Origin: Polyporus tsugae
Lineage: Eukaryota > Basidiomycota > Agaricomycetes > Polyporales > Polyporaceae
Length of the DNA stretch: 64,000 bases
Reading direction: 5' to 3'
Assembly (NCBI GenBank): GCA_024305745.1
Contig: JAHRBS010000009.1
Span: 1,550,001-1,614,000 of the forward strand
The translations under genes were made by a program, and so were the position numbers. Of this stretch, positions 33,394 through 42,426 are shown in pieces; the stretch's first letter is position 1, and each line of letters opens with the position of its first letter. Below the pieces are notes generated by a model. The model did no database searches. It was not told where the DNA came from and was given only the letters and a program-made list of their open reading frames with translations.

Positions 33394-33706
33394 ATGACTC
33401 CCGTCACTGTCGTCCTGTTCGTCTCTCTCATCCTTGCGCGTGCGTCGATGGCGGGTCCCATCCTGTCCCGCGCTGCACCAACAACCGTCGGCTCACCATC
33501 TGCGTTGATGTCGACATCGACATTATCAACCGGTATCCCTCCTACGCCCGTGTTCACCTTCGGTGCGCAAAATACCACTATTGTTCGCGACAGAACACTT
33601 AATGTCTCTCATAGGACCCAGCGGGCTCCCCCACGTCACGCCTGCGCTCACCACTGCCAGCGCGCCAGCAAGCACTCCCGTCCTTGAGATGGACTGGCTG
33701 AGCTGA
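33394..33706 (+). CDS. Small secreted protein, LEMDWLS family, member 1
   Basis: Two exons, 33394-33562 and 33615-33706, give 86 aa. The N-terminus MTPVTVVLFVSLILARASMA is a signal peptide. The mature part is Ser/Thr/Pro-rich with no cysteine. The GT-AG intron (52 nt, phase 1) splits a glycine codon in FTF-G-PSGLPH. The C-terminus is VLEMDWLS followed by TGA. Three other genes here share the signal peptide, the intron position and phase, and this C-terminal motif: 62411-62734, 42120-42426 and 49220-49452, all on the minus strand. It is not a CaaX pheromone precursor and has no Kex2 pair. Function unknown; a secreted effector or signalling peptide is only a guess. The neighbouring F-box genes are the recurring context. 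Confidence 0.85.
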
Positions 33707-34099
33707 ACGCCTTTCGCTCAGCGCTCGACCTTGTGAAGTTGTGAGTTCTCTCGCATTGCTCGAGGTGGCAATTGGTCCTGATGCCTGTCCAGGTCTCATT
33801 GTATACCCTTTGATATACCCCGCTCTGTAGCTCGATTGTTGGACTGTACCACAAGCCTCGTCTTCGCACCGCACTGTACTAGTACCCCATGTATTGATAT
33901 AATTCTGGTCTCCGTACAGCGACTATATATACCCACGTTGTCCTCACGATTTGTTGTATCGCTAGCTTTCCCTGTCCTTCCCGACAAATCACTATAAATC
34001 AAAACCAGCCCACCGAAAACCCAGCCCACCGATTCCCGAATGATTCCAAGTGTAGCGAGTTGCACCGCGGCTTTGACCTGCCCTGAAGTTGCGCGACTG
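33707..34099. other. Intergenic, nothing supported
   Basis: 3' flank of the secreted-protein gene. A short block near 34078 (reading CPEVARLT) recurs on the minus strand near 61.9 kb as part of the inverted duplication. Confidence 0.4.
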
Positions 34100-34790
34100 A
34101 CGCTCAGCCACCAGTGCGCTTCCGAGACTCGGAGCAACTTGCGAATAACTTCGAACCTAGCCCTCCCTCTCTCTCTCTCCACGCAGCACTGCGTCCAATG
34201 TGCCCTCTGGATCTCAATAATCTCTTACGGACGTCCAAAACAGAGTCCGGAGGACACCCATGTCGACGAACAATCTGGACAACAGCGTTCCGGGGCCGCC
34301 CCACCAAGCCTCCTTCTTGTCCCGTCGATGTACATGAGCGAACCGCGCGGGCGCTGTACGCAGCCCTTGTGCTTGATCGCCATTGCTTCGTAAGTTCACT
34401 AAGTACGATCTCATGTTAAGGTCTCCAAGAGGCTTGTGGCGTGGACAGCGCGCCCTCCGTCACTCGGCACGACGTGGACGTGCGCATCTGTGGCCGCCAC
34501 GCCCAGCTATCCTCGAGGCTCGCACTGACTTCTGCCACCCGTGACCCGGGCTGGGTCCGCGCCGTATGCGCGAGTGTCCCGAGCGCGTGAAGGCGTACAC
34601 GAGAGGGGTCACAAAACGCCTCACTGCAGCTCTCGACGCGGTGGAGCTGGCCCGCGTTGATGGCGGCGGCGGCGGCGGCGGCGGCATGATTATCAGGAGA
34701 AGGACGTCGCGTTTTGGGAGGACTCCGTCTTTGAACATGTGTGGCCTGCCCTACGTACAATTTCCTCTCTATCTGCTCCATGCCGCCAGT
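34100..34790 (+). pseudogene. Internally deleted F-box gene (copy 3)
   Basis: A frame reads CPLDLNNLLRTSK and ARALYAALVLDRHCF, matching the F-box exon of copies 1 and 2, and ends at the same GTAAGT donor. After a short intron the next exon starts EACGVDSAPSV like the others, but joins at once to VRICGRHAQL, which belongs to the C-terminal half of copies 1 and 2. A following piece (ECPERVKAYTRGVTKRLTAAL) matches their ECFEGYPQDVVNSLGKAL region, ending in a GGC repeat coding polyglycine. Hence several middle exons are missing. Frames do not join into one protein. Confidence 0.55.
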
Positions 34791-35589
34791 GCAATTTGCG
34801 CTCGATATGTTTTCTTGCTTTCACATGCACTGACGCCGTCGCCCTCAACATTGGCATCTTGGCGCCCCATACGTGCTTGTTAGATGGAGCTGAAGTGCTT
34901 GAGCAAGATCTTTCAGGCTGTCGCCTGACACCTCAGTTCGATGACTGCCAAGCACGCAATACTAGCACCCGGCAACGTGTACAGTCCTCATAAATTGATC
35001 GCCATGGCCTGCCCCCACTCGCTGTCAGAGCGCGTGCCACCAACGGACCGTCACGAGCCTGGAATGACTTGGTAGTGGCGCCGGGGATGGTCCGACCATT
35101 TCTGCTGCTTCAGAGACACGGGAGATTAATAACCGCAGACGGCTCGGCGAGCTCGAGGTGCCAGGGACCGACGGTCGAGCTGATCGTGTCCGATACACTT
35201 TTAAGACAAGAGCGCGTCCCTGGACCCCGGGTAAACCGAGACAAAGAGGGTGCGATTTTAGCGAATATAGGTCGGTAACTTGGCGAACGCATGGCCGACA
35301 AGTGTGATCTGCAGACTGCAGATCCGATGTTTTATTGAGAGCACCGCCACCATGTGGAACTCGCAACCAGTCTCAATAATCACTCCCTGAATCTATCCGC
35401 ATTGGACATGGGTTTCGAAGATCAAGTGTCGATCGGTGTGGATACAACACGGTGTCTCCTGGTGTCTCGTGTGGGGCAAGCCGACAAAGGACTGCACTGC
35501 CAAGCCCCAGGCTAACCACACCCCCGGGCCGTCGAGCGTGCCAGGTACAGCGGATTGGAGACATCTAGCAAGTCGATAAGTTAGCAGTA
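34791..35589. other. Intergenic, nothing supported
   Basis: Between the F-box relic (+) and the decayed membrane-protein gene (-). No coding or structural feature recognised. Confidence 0.35.
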
Positions 35590-36700
35590 TGGCGGGACAA
35601 ACCTAGTCTCCGTTGCTGACCATGATAAATCGACAGGATAAGCCAGGTGGTGATCGTCAGGGAATATATCGCGCCACTCTCGATGACGACCCGGAGCACA
35701 CGCGTGAGGACGTTTCCCGAGCGGTACTGAGCAGACCGCCGGACCACGAGCCATATTTTGAGCGCAAGCAGCCCTGCAAGGCGACTGCGTCAACGCCGAG
35801 GCGCGGCGCATTGCCGAGATGTGGAGAATATTGCACGATATGCACCTGTTGACGACAGATGGGTCGCGAGCGTTTGTCGAGGTAATCCATTCGCTGGTCC
35901 GGGTCGATAACACGTCTGGTTTCTCGGAAGAATCGCTCGCGAGTGCAACATTCAAGCGGATGGAGGTAGCTGAATGCCGCTGGTCAGAGACAGTGGTGTA
36001 GACGGGAAGAAAGGGGGAGTCCGTAATCACGAGGCCGAACCACCCTACTATATGATGATGGGGAGTAAGCACACCAGGAGATTGTTCCACACTACTTACG
36101 TATGTGCGGTATATCTAGTGGAACCGTCGACGTGAGCACGTAAGGAGTGACTTGAAAACTCTGGAAGGGGAAATCACTCACCACCACCGCGTCTAGAACG
36201 ACCGTCTGGGCATTGTATAAGCAGCTCTTCGCGACGAACCAGGGCTCCGTCACGTCGGCAAAGTACGCATCGGGACCTCCCAACAAGCCAGCGCCTTTTG
36301 ATATGAAGGCTAGATAAAACCGCGCGATGTTTACAGCGATTTCCTGACGTACATGAAGTTAGCTATGATGTGCAGTCAGAGCAGCCCGACACTGCAACAA
36401 CGCACCGCGGTTCCGAGACCCAGCAACAGGCATACAGGGACGACCATGTAGTAGTTGATGCGACCCCTTTGCCTGTCGCGCACCATGATCCACATCGCGA
36501 GCTTGTCGCGAGCATCAACATGAAGACGGCGTACCTTAGGCGTAAGTACCTTGCCCATGGGTTCAGCGTGGTTTCACGCTTCGCTTCCCGCCGGGGCAGT
36601 GCGACATCGAAGAGCTCACTGTAGATGTAGCCTGACTGGTCGTCGAAAACACACTGGCTGCCGACAGATACACCATTAATTGCGGGAACATTCGGTATCT
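35590..36700 (-). pseudogene. Decayed multi-membrane-protein gene (copy A)
   Basis: Read on the minus strand, pieces match the intact genes at 54081 and 56695 in the same order: exon 1 remnant near 36.65 kb; YAVFMLMLA and NYYMVVPVCLLLGLGTA; EIAVNIARFYLAFISKGAG to KSCLYNAQTVVLDAVV (exon 3); IYRTYV; RLNVALASDSSEK to EWITS; and VLRVVIESGAIYSLTITTW. An 11-bp repeat in GCTCGCGACAAGCTCGCGATG (36493-36513) shifts the frame in exon 2. The last exon (SPIISIVFN...) is missing and stops break the middle. Clearly inactive. Confidence 0.7.
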
Positions 36701-37591
36701 GAGGAAGAGACGAGACGGCAGAAAGAGGACCCAGGGAAGTAGTGGCGCTAGAGAGTCCGCAACATTTGGTGTTGTTCTGGGTCAACTACGTATACATACT
36801 AGTTCCTTGAGTCTGAAGATTAATGTCATCTTTGCTTTTCAACGGAGAACATTGATTTCACATGCCCGAGTGTAGGGTAGTGGGGTGTATGCCAGGCCCG
36901 AGGCCCCGAGTCCTGCACTTGCCATGCTGTCACTGCTGTCTCAGGACCTAAATGTGGCAACGCCACATATGTGGCCATGAGCAACTCGATCTTGCTGTTC
37001 AGTGGAGATGCTTACTTTATCCATAGACGTTCAAATTTATACTGTACATGTACAGGACTGCTACGTCGGAAGGGTGCAAGGATAAGTCATGCGATGACGC
37101 GGCGAGTCGGGCGAGAGGAGGGCTGAGGGCTGAGGTGGTGGCGCTAGGCTGTCCTCGGCCAACACCGGTAAATTCCCACGCAGCGCTGATTGGCTGGATG
37201 TGACTTACTTGCCGCTGGCGCTTTGGACCCCAAGTTCATTTCTCATCCGACCTATGTACGTACTCGCATATTTTTCAGTGCTTGCGCCGTACTCTCCATA
37301 CCTCGCGTCCTCACGAACCCGCAGTGTTTTGCACGCCTTGGCTGATCATTTATCAGGGCTGATACCCAGGGCCCCTATGTTGAACAACATTCCGGAGCAT
37401 GGTGGGCTCCATTCCATGTGGAGCGCGCCGGCTCGTCCATAAGAACGTGTTGTATAACAGAAGTACGTGTGCTTCATATTATTTCCCCTTTGTTGCGGTT
37501 AGGATCAAGATACATGTGGACCAGTCTTATGGGCCGGACCTTGCTGGGATAAGTATCCAAGTGTCTCTCGAGCATATCCCCGGACTCGATC
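36701..37591. other. Intergenic, nothing supported
   Basis: About 0.9 kb upstream of the F-box/LRR gene. It contains a small palindromic stretch around 36960-36985 (GTGGCAACGCCAC). No gene seen. Confidence 0.35.
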
Positions 37592-39024
37592 ATGCCTGGC
37601 AAACCGCGCTCCTTCTGCCTTATCCTCCCTCTGGAACTCACCGACACCATCATCGACCACTTGCACGACGACCGTGCCTCGCTCCAGGCTTGCGCGCTGG
37701 TATGCAGCGCATGGCTCGACCCCAGCCGCTACCACCTGTTTCGCTCTCTCACTATCAGACAGTATAGGTTATTGAAGTCTACGGTGGACTTCCTCATCTC
37801 TTGCCCCGATGTCGCGTGGTATGTCGAGCGGTTTGTCATCCTCGGCGAGGAGATCACGAACCTGTCCCTGAGATGGGACCACTTCTCCATCCTCCTCTCG
37901 CGCCTGCCTAGGCTCCGCGTCCTGCACCTCACGCAATTCGTCTTGGGAGTCAAGCGCGATAGCCCCGGCCTCGCGTGCTCGGGCGGCGGAATCCCATCCC
38001 GACTGCCACTCCTCCAGTGCCCCCTCGCCGGCCCAATAGAGGAGATCCACATCGACACATCTAATATCGTCACGTACGACTTTGCGATCCTCCTGCACTT
38101 CCTCGCCCTCTTCTCCTCCATCCGCCGGCTCTCGCTTACCGTCGGCCGCATCCGCCTCCTTCACGAGCACGGGATCCCCGGCCTCGGGGCGCGCGCCCCC
38201 AAGCACATCGCGCTCCGCGAGCTGCGCACGTCCGACATCCCGCTGCCCATCGTCGCGAAGCTCGTCACGGAGACGCGCACTGCCGAAACGCTCCGCGTGC
38301 TCTGGTTCAACGATGTGCTCGTCTGGTGGACGGACGAGGACGTCAAGCTCCTCGGGCGCATCTTCGCCGCGCTCGGTCGGCACGGGAGCCTGCGGAAGCT
38401 CATCTTCGGCCCCATCCCGATCCTCGTCCCCCCGCCGTATGGGTACCCTCCTCTGCACATGCTCGATGCGCCCCCAGGTACGTTCCCCACACTGTGCAGC
38501 TCAAACATCGGAGGCCCTGATCGCAGACCACCTCCTCATCTCGCCCCCTCCCGCGCCTGCGTATCCGTCGTCCTTGCAATACACTGACAGTTCCGAACCC
38601 CCCATGGCACCGCCTCAACCTCGCGCGCCTGGACGGCCTCGTCGAGCTCACCCTCCGCACGCACATCCTGCTCCCTCTCCACGCCGCCCTCATCGCGCAC
38701 CTACCACGCAGCGTCTGCCGCGTCCGTGTCGTCCTTGTGCGGCTCGAGCGACGCGCAGAGGGGCTCTGGGCAGCGTTCGACACCGCGTTCGCCGCGATGC
38801 GCTTTGCGGGCATCGTGCTCGTCGTCGACCTGTCCGCGTGCTGCACTGGGACCGTCGCGTCGAAGCCGAAGAGGTTAGCGCGGGCAAAGACGCACGTGGA
38901 GGCTGCTCTGCGGAGAGTGAGAGCGCAGGGAAGGCTGGTGGTCGAGGCGGGGGAGGCGCAGGAGCCGTGGTGGGGTGCGTTCTTTCGGTCCATCTCACTG
39001 CTCGGTGCGTCTGACGCCGTCTGA
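37592..39024 (+). CDS. F-box protein with leucine-rich C-terminal region (1)
   Basis: Two exons, 37592-38477 and 38591-39024, give 439 aa. The F-box begins at residue about 11 (LILPLELTDTIIDHLHDDRASLQACALVCSAW, in the LP-E-D-I-L-L-V-S-W pattern) and continues with SRYHLFRSLTI. Leucine-rich stretches follow (LLSRLPRLRVLHLTQF, FLALFSSIRRLSLTVG), typical of basidiomycete F-box proteins that present substrates to SCF ubiquitin ligases. The intron has GTACGT and ACAG ends, phase 1, restoring PPVPNPPWHRL. Exon 2 ends with a helical basic tail. It is paralogous to 47271-48592: same architecture, an intron of the same phase at the equivalent place, and the RVLWFNDVL/RTFWYDDNV segment. Substrate unknown. 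Confidence 0.8.
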
Positions 39025-39581
39025 CGGGACTTCTACAGATGTCAGCGAGTAATACTCGAAGCTTGATCATACGGTGTTCCTTGAGGGCAGCGAGGGCGGA
39101 CACCTCGTTCGTTCTGTACGCCTCGGATTGTGGCGTTGGTATCCGGACTTTTCATCTAATTTGCACGCTTTTTTTTTAGTTCTCTAGCGAGGGATAATAA
39201 TAATTACGACGCATTGGAGGCTCACGCGAATCGCGTATTGAATGTGCGCAATGTCGGCCTTGCAACATTCTACCGCCTAGTTGACGGCCGGACTCGGTAA
39301 TTACGACCCGGATTTCCGGAGACTGGCGATAGCTGTACAGTCTCGCCCAAGATGACGCGCATAGAGGCCCAGGAATGATGCAAAACCGGAGCAGTAAGGG
39401 GCATTTAGGTGCGCAAAACGTCGTCATTACGCCTGCGCGCAGACGGCACAGGGGTTCAGAAGGTCCGCGAGCTACATCATTGTTGCCCGGTCTCTCACAT
39501 ATCCCCATGTTGCCTAGCCTCGTCTTCGCATACGCGCGCGTGCGCAAGCAGCCATCACCAAGAGCTTCAATTGAAAACATT
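39025..39581. other. Intergenic, nothing supported
   Basis: Includes a nine-T run near 39170-39178, possibly the 3' end region of the F-box gene. No gene seen. Confidence 0.35.
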
Positions 39582-40330
39582 ATGGAGAAGCCAGACCTGG
39601 AGGTCAAGAGCGTCTTCTCATGCTCCTCGGCGGGGATGCATCTCCTGGAGCTGAAATGGAAGAACATCACCAGGTGGGCTCACCGTACTATTATTCCTCA
39701 TCCTTGTGTGCCAGCGGGACAACACGCATCTTACTCACGCGTGCAGGTGGCACAAGACCCGGGACGCGTGGCACCCACTGCTTCTTGAGCAACTCCTGGA
39801 CGATGTGAGCTCGTGCAACTGGAAGTCGCTTTCCCAGGTGCTCCTGTGCCGATGGCACAAGGCGGTATGCCCAAGGCACGCCGAGCTCGAGGTCACGTTG
39901 CCCGCGCCGCACGACGGCAAGGACGAGCTCGAGTTTCGCGAGGACGTTCTGACGTACCGCCTCTGCTGGTCCCCGTTCGACTCGGTGCCCCTCCGGTGGG
40001 TCCTCCCTTTCCCTATCCCATTCCCTTTCACGTCAACTGACGCGCGTGTCCTCACCGAATCCCTCTTTCTCTATCCTCTCTCTCATGCTGTCCGAATCGC
40101 CGGCCAGATTGTTCGTGCACCTGAAGATTAGGGAAGGGCTGCGCAAGCACGGCGGGCGGAAGAAGGTGCAGGTGAGGGAGAGGCAGGCGGACCTGCTCCG
40201 CGGCGAGGATCTCGTCATGCCCTTCGCGCCGCCGCTCATCCCGCTGGCGCAGGTGGTCCTCCAATGTGTGTCGTGGTTCTGCATCGTGGTGCTTTCAGTA
40301 TTCAGCACGTTCGGGTTAGCTCTGAGGTGA
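39582..40330 (+). CDS. Divergent NTF2-like (SigF-type) membrane-anchored protein, copy 1
   Basis: Three exons (39582-39673, 39747-39995, 40108-40330) give 187 aa. Both introns are phase 2, as in the next gene. Alignable blocks with that gene: LCRWHKAVCPRHAELEV against IYQWYRIMSPSHALEV, YRLCWSPFDSVPLR against HLRWSPLRPGPAR, then HLKIR, GEDLVMPFAPPLIPL. The C-terminus is a hydrophobic segment (VVLQCVSWFCIVVLSVFSTFGLAL), a likely membrane anchor. The N-terminal exon has little similarity to the family start, so exon 1 is the weakest part. Family members adopt the NTF2-like cone fold; the ligand is unknown. Confidence 0.65.
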
Positions 40331-40661
40331 TGCGCCGAAGGAGATCTAGACCGGCAATGGGGCAGATAGCCTGACCGATTCCGTTCCCATTTCTTGGGGA
40401 GTTAGACTCACTACTAGTAATTACAATGTTGTGATACAAGATATAATGGTAGCATCGACGGTAGCACAGTGTATAGCGCCGGGTTTGAAAACGGACGACG
40501 CTGGTGCCTAGAATGGATGAATGACGTCACTGCATACGAACGTCGAATATCACGGGTAGGAGATAGTCAAGGACACCCCCTATTCCGCCCAATACTGATC
40601 TTCCTCCCCCTCCTCCTCCCCCTCCTCCTCCTCCTTCGAAAAATCTACACTCACGCCCACT
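40331..40661 (+). promoter_or_regulatory. Promoter region with CT box
   Basis: 331 bp between tandem NTF2-like genes. A pyrimidine tract of CCTCCTC units at 40601-40636 sits 25-60 nt before the ATG, as expected of a TATA-less fungal promoter. Confidence 0.45.
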
Positions 40662-41593
40662 ATGGAAAACCCCGAGAGAGAAATCGCAAACGTCGTCCTC
40701 CTTCTCACAACGAGCACCGACCCTGGCGTCCAGAAGCGAGCAGTCGAAAAGTGCGTCCCCTTTCACAAGTTTTCCATCCGTTGGCGCAACGTTTTCTCAA
40801 CTGGACATCGAAACCTCCACGACCGGGGGCCCCACACAGATACTATGCGCCCGACGTGATCTTCCGCCATCCGGTGTGCGAGGCGAGCGACCGCAAGAGC
40901 CTGCTCGCGATCTACCAGTGGTACCGCATCATGTCGCCCAGCCACGCCCTCGAAGTCCGCAGCGTGACGTACGACAAGGAGAAGCTCGAGGTCTTCCTCA
41001 ACATCATCCAGACCTTCCACCTCCGCTGGTCCCCCCTCCGTCCTGGCCCCGCCCGGTGAGTTCAAGTTTCTCTCGTCGTCCTCCGAGTCTTCGGAGTCGT
41101 AGTGGCGAGTATCGCGGTGTTGAACGGAACGCCGCACAGGCTCGTCACGCACCTCAAGCTGCGCCAGGAGAAGGACAAGGAGTCGGACAGGACGGTGTAC
41201 GTGATCGCGGGGCACGAGGACCTCTACCAGCAGGAGGACCTCATGATGCTCCTCGCGCCCCCGCTCGTGCCTCTCGTCCGCACCGCGCTCTACACGTCCA
41301 CCCTCGCCTGCCGCGCGCTCGCGTTCGGTTTCTCGAACGTCCTCGGGTACTGGAAGGTGAAGGACGCCAAGGACGAGGGAGGGGGCGGCCGGGGCCCGGA
41401 GCAGAGGGGCGAGGGGGAGCTCGAATCGGACGGTGGCAAGGCGGGATCTGGCGAGGGCGGGAAAGCGGCGGCGAAGGGCGGGAACGGCACCCGGCGGAAG
41501 AAGCAGAAGAAAGGCGGCACGAACGGGGGGTATGCGGAGGCGGCGAGGGAGGCGGTGGGGGAGATGCAGGACAAGGGCCTGAATGCGATCTAG
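40662..41593 (+). CDS. SigF-like NTF2-like domain protein, copy 2
   Basis: Three exons (40662-40750, 40840-41055, 41140-41593) give 252 aa. It starts MENPEREIANVVLLLTTS, continues EKYYAPDVIFRHPVCEA, IYQWYRIMSPSHALEV and FHLRWSPLRPGPARLVTHLKLR. This matches the fungal SigF-like NTF2-like proteins as I know them: N-terminal helix, cone-shaped alpha+beta domain, then a hydrophobic segment (LVPLVRTALYTSTLACRALAFG). After that a Gly/Lys-rich tail with a KKQKKGG basic patch is specific to this copy. Role unknown; possibly a small-molecule-binding protein anchored to a membrane. Introns are GT-AG, 89 and 84 nt, both phase 2. It follows copy 1 in tandem, so the pair arose by duplication. Confidence 0.8.
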
Positions 41594-42119
41594 GCGCGGT
41601 GTCACGGCGGAAGAAGTTGCTGTAGATGTGTGCATGTGCGAGGGTGATCGGATCCCGGTGTTGCGTCGATGGGCTCGCAAGGGTATTCTGCGTCGTGTAT
41701 GTATGACTAGATGTACCAATTCGAAGGAATGGATCGTGCCATGCACGTATGATATTGAATACAAAATGTACCTAAGGGAATGGGGACGCGCAAGGTCGAT
41801 GGTGGATACAGAGACCGATAGGGAGGTTATAATGAAGGGATGTGGTACAGTCGGCGGTGAGCGACTAGATAGAAGAACCAATGGTTGCGTTGCGCGATAC
41901 AGTGGGGATGCAAGGGAAAGGAATGGCTGGCGATAGCGATACACGCGAGGGCGCGAATAAATATCAGATATTATGCAGCGATTAGTGTTCGGTCTTGGGG
42001 CGGAGGGTAGGTGACCACGGTTACCTGTATGACATTGCGGCGGGTCAGCGAGCCGCAGAGCAAGAAGGCGTGGTTACGAGGAAGGGATGTGCTCACATTC
42101 TCAGGTGCATGTACAGCGC
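41594..42119. other. Intergenic between convergent genes, nothing supported
   Basis: 3' flanks of the NTF2-like gene (+) and secreted-protein member 3 (-). No feature recognised. Confidence 0.4.
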
Positions 42120-42426
42120 TTAACTCAGCCAGTCCATCTCGAGCTGGAGCCCGGACGACGATGGCGCGGGCGCGCTCGTGGTGGGATGCGGGAGGCCGCC
42201 GGGACCTACAAAAAGTCACCGCAGGAAGTTAGTCTCTGTGTCACAAGCCTCCGTGACGGGGTTGCTCACCGAGCGTGAAGGCGAACGTGGTGCTCGGGGC
42301 GGATGGGGCGTCCGTGGTGGCCGCAGAGGCTGAGCTCAGGGTCTGGGGGATGGGACCAGCCATCGATAGCGGGGCGAGAACGAGCGAGAGAGCGGCAAAG
42401 ACGAGCGCGGTGCTGAGGCGGGGCAT
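42120..42426 (-). CDS. Small secreted protein, LEMDWLS family, member 3
   Basis: Exons 42426-42270 and 42205-42120 encode 80 aa. The signal peptide is MPRLSTALVFAALSLVLAPLSMA, cleaved before GPIPQ. The Ser/Ala/Thr-rich mature part has no cysteine. The 64-nt GT-AG intron is phase 1 and splits the glycine of FTL-G-PGGLPH, exactly as in members 1 and 2. The end is LQLEMDWLS, then TAA. The start is the only ATG giving a signal peptide. It is convergent with the NTF2-like gene; the nearest F-box gene is at 37592. Function unknown. Confidence 0.85.

Noticed and set aside
33394..33706. Mating-pheromone precursor
   Set aside because: Basidiomycete pheromone precursors end in a CaaX box. These proteins end in WLS, contain no cysteine near the end, and have a classical signal peptide.
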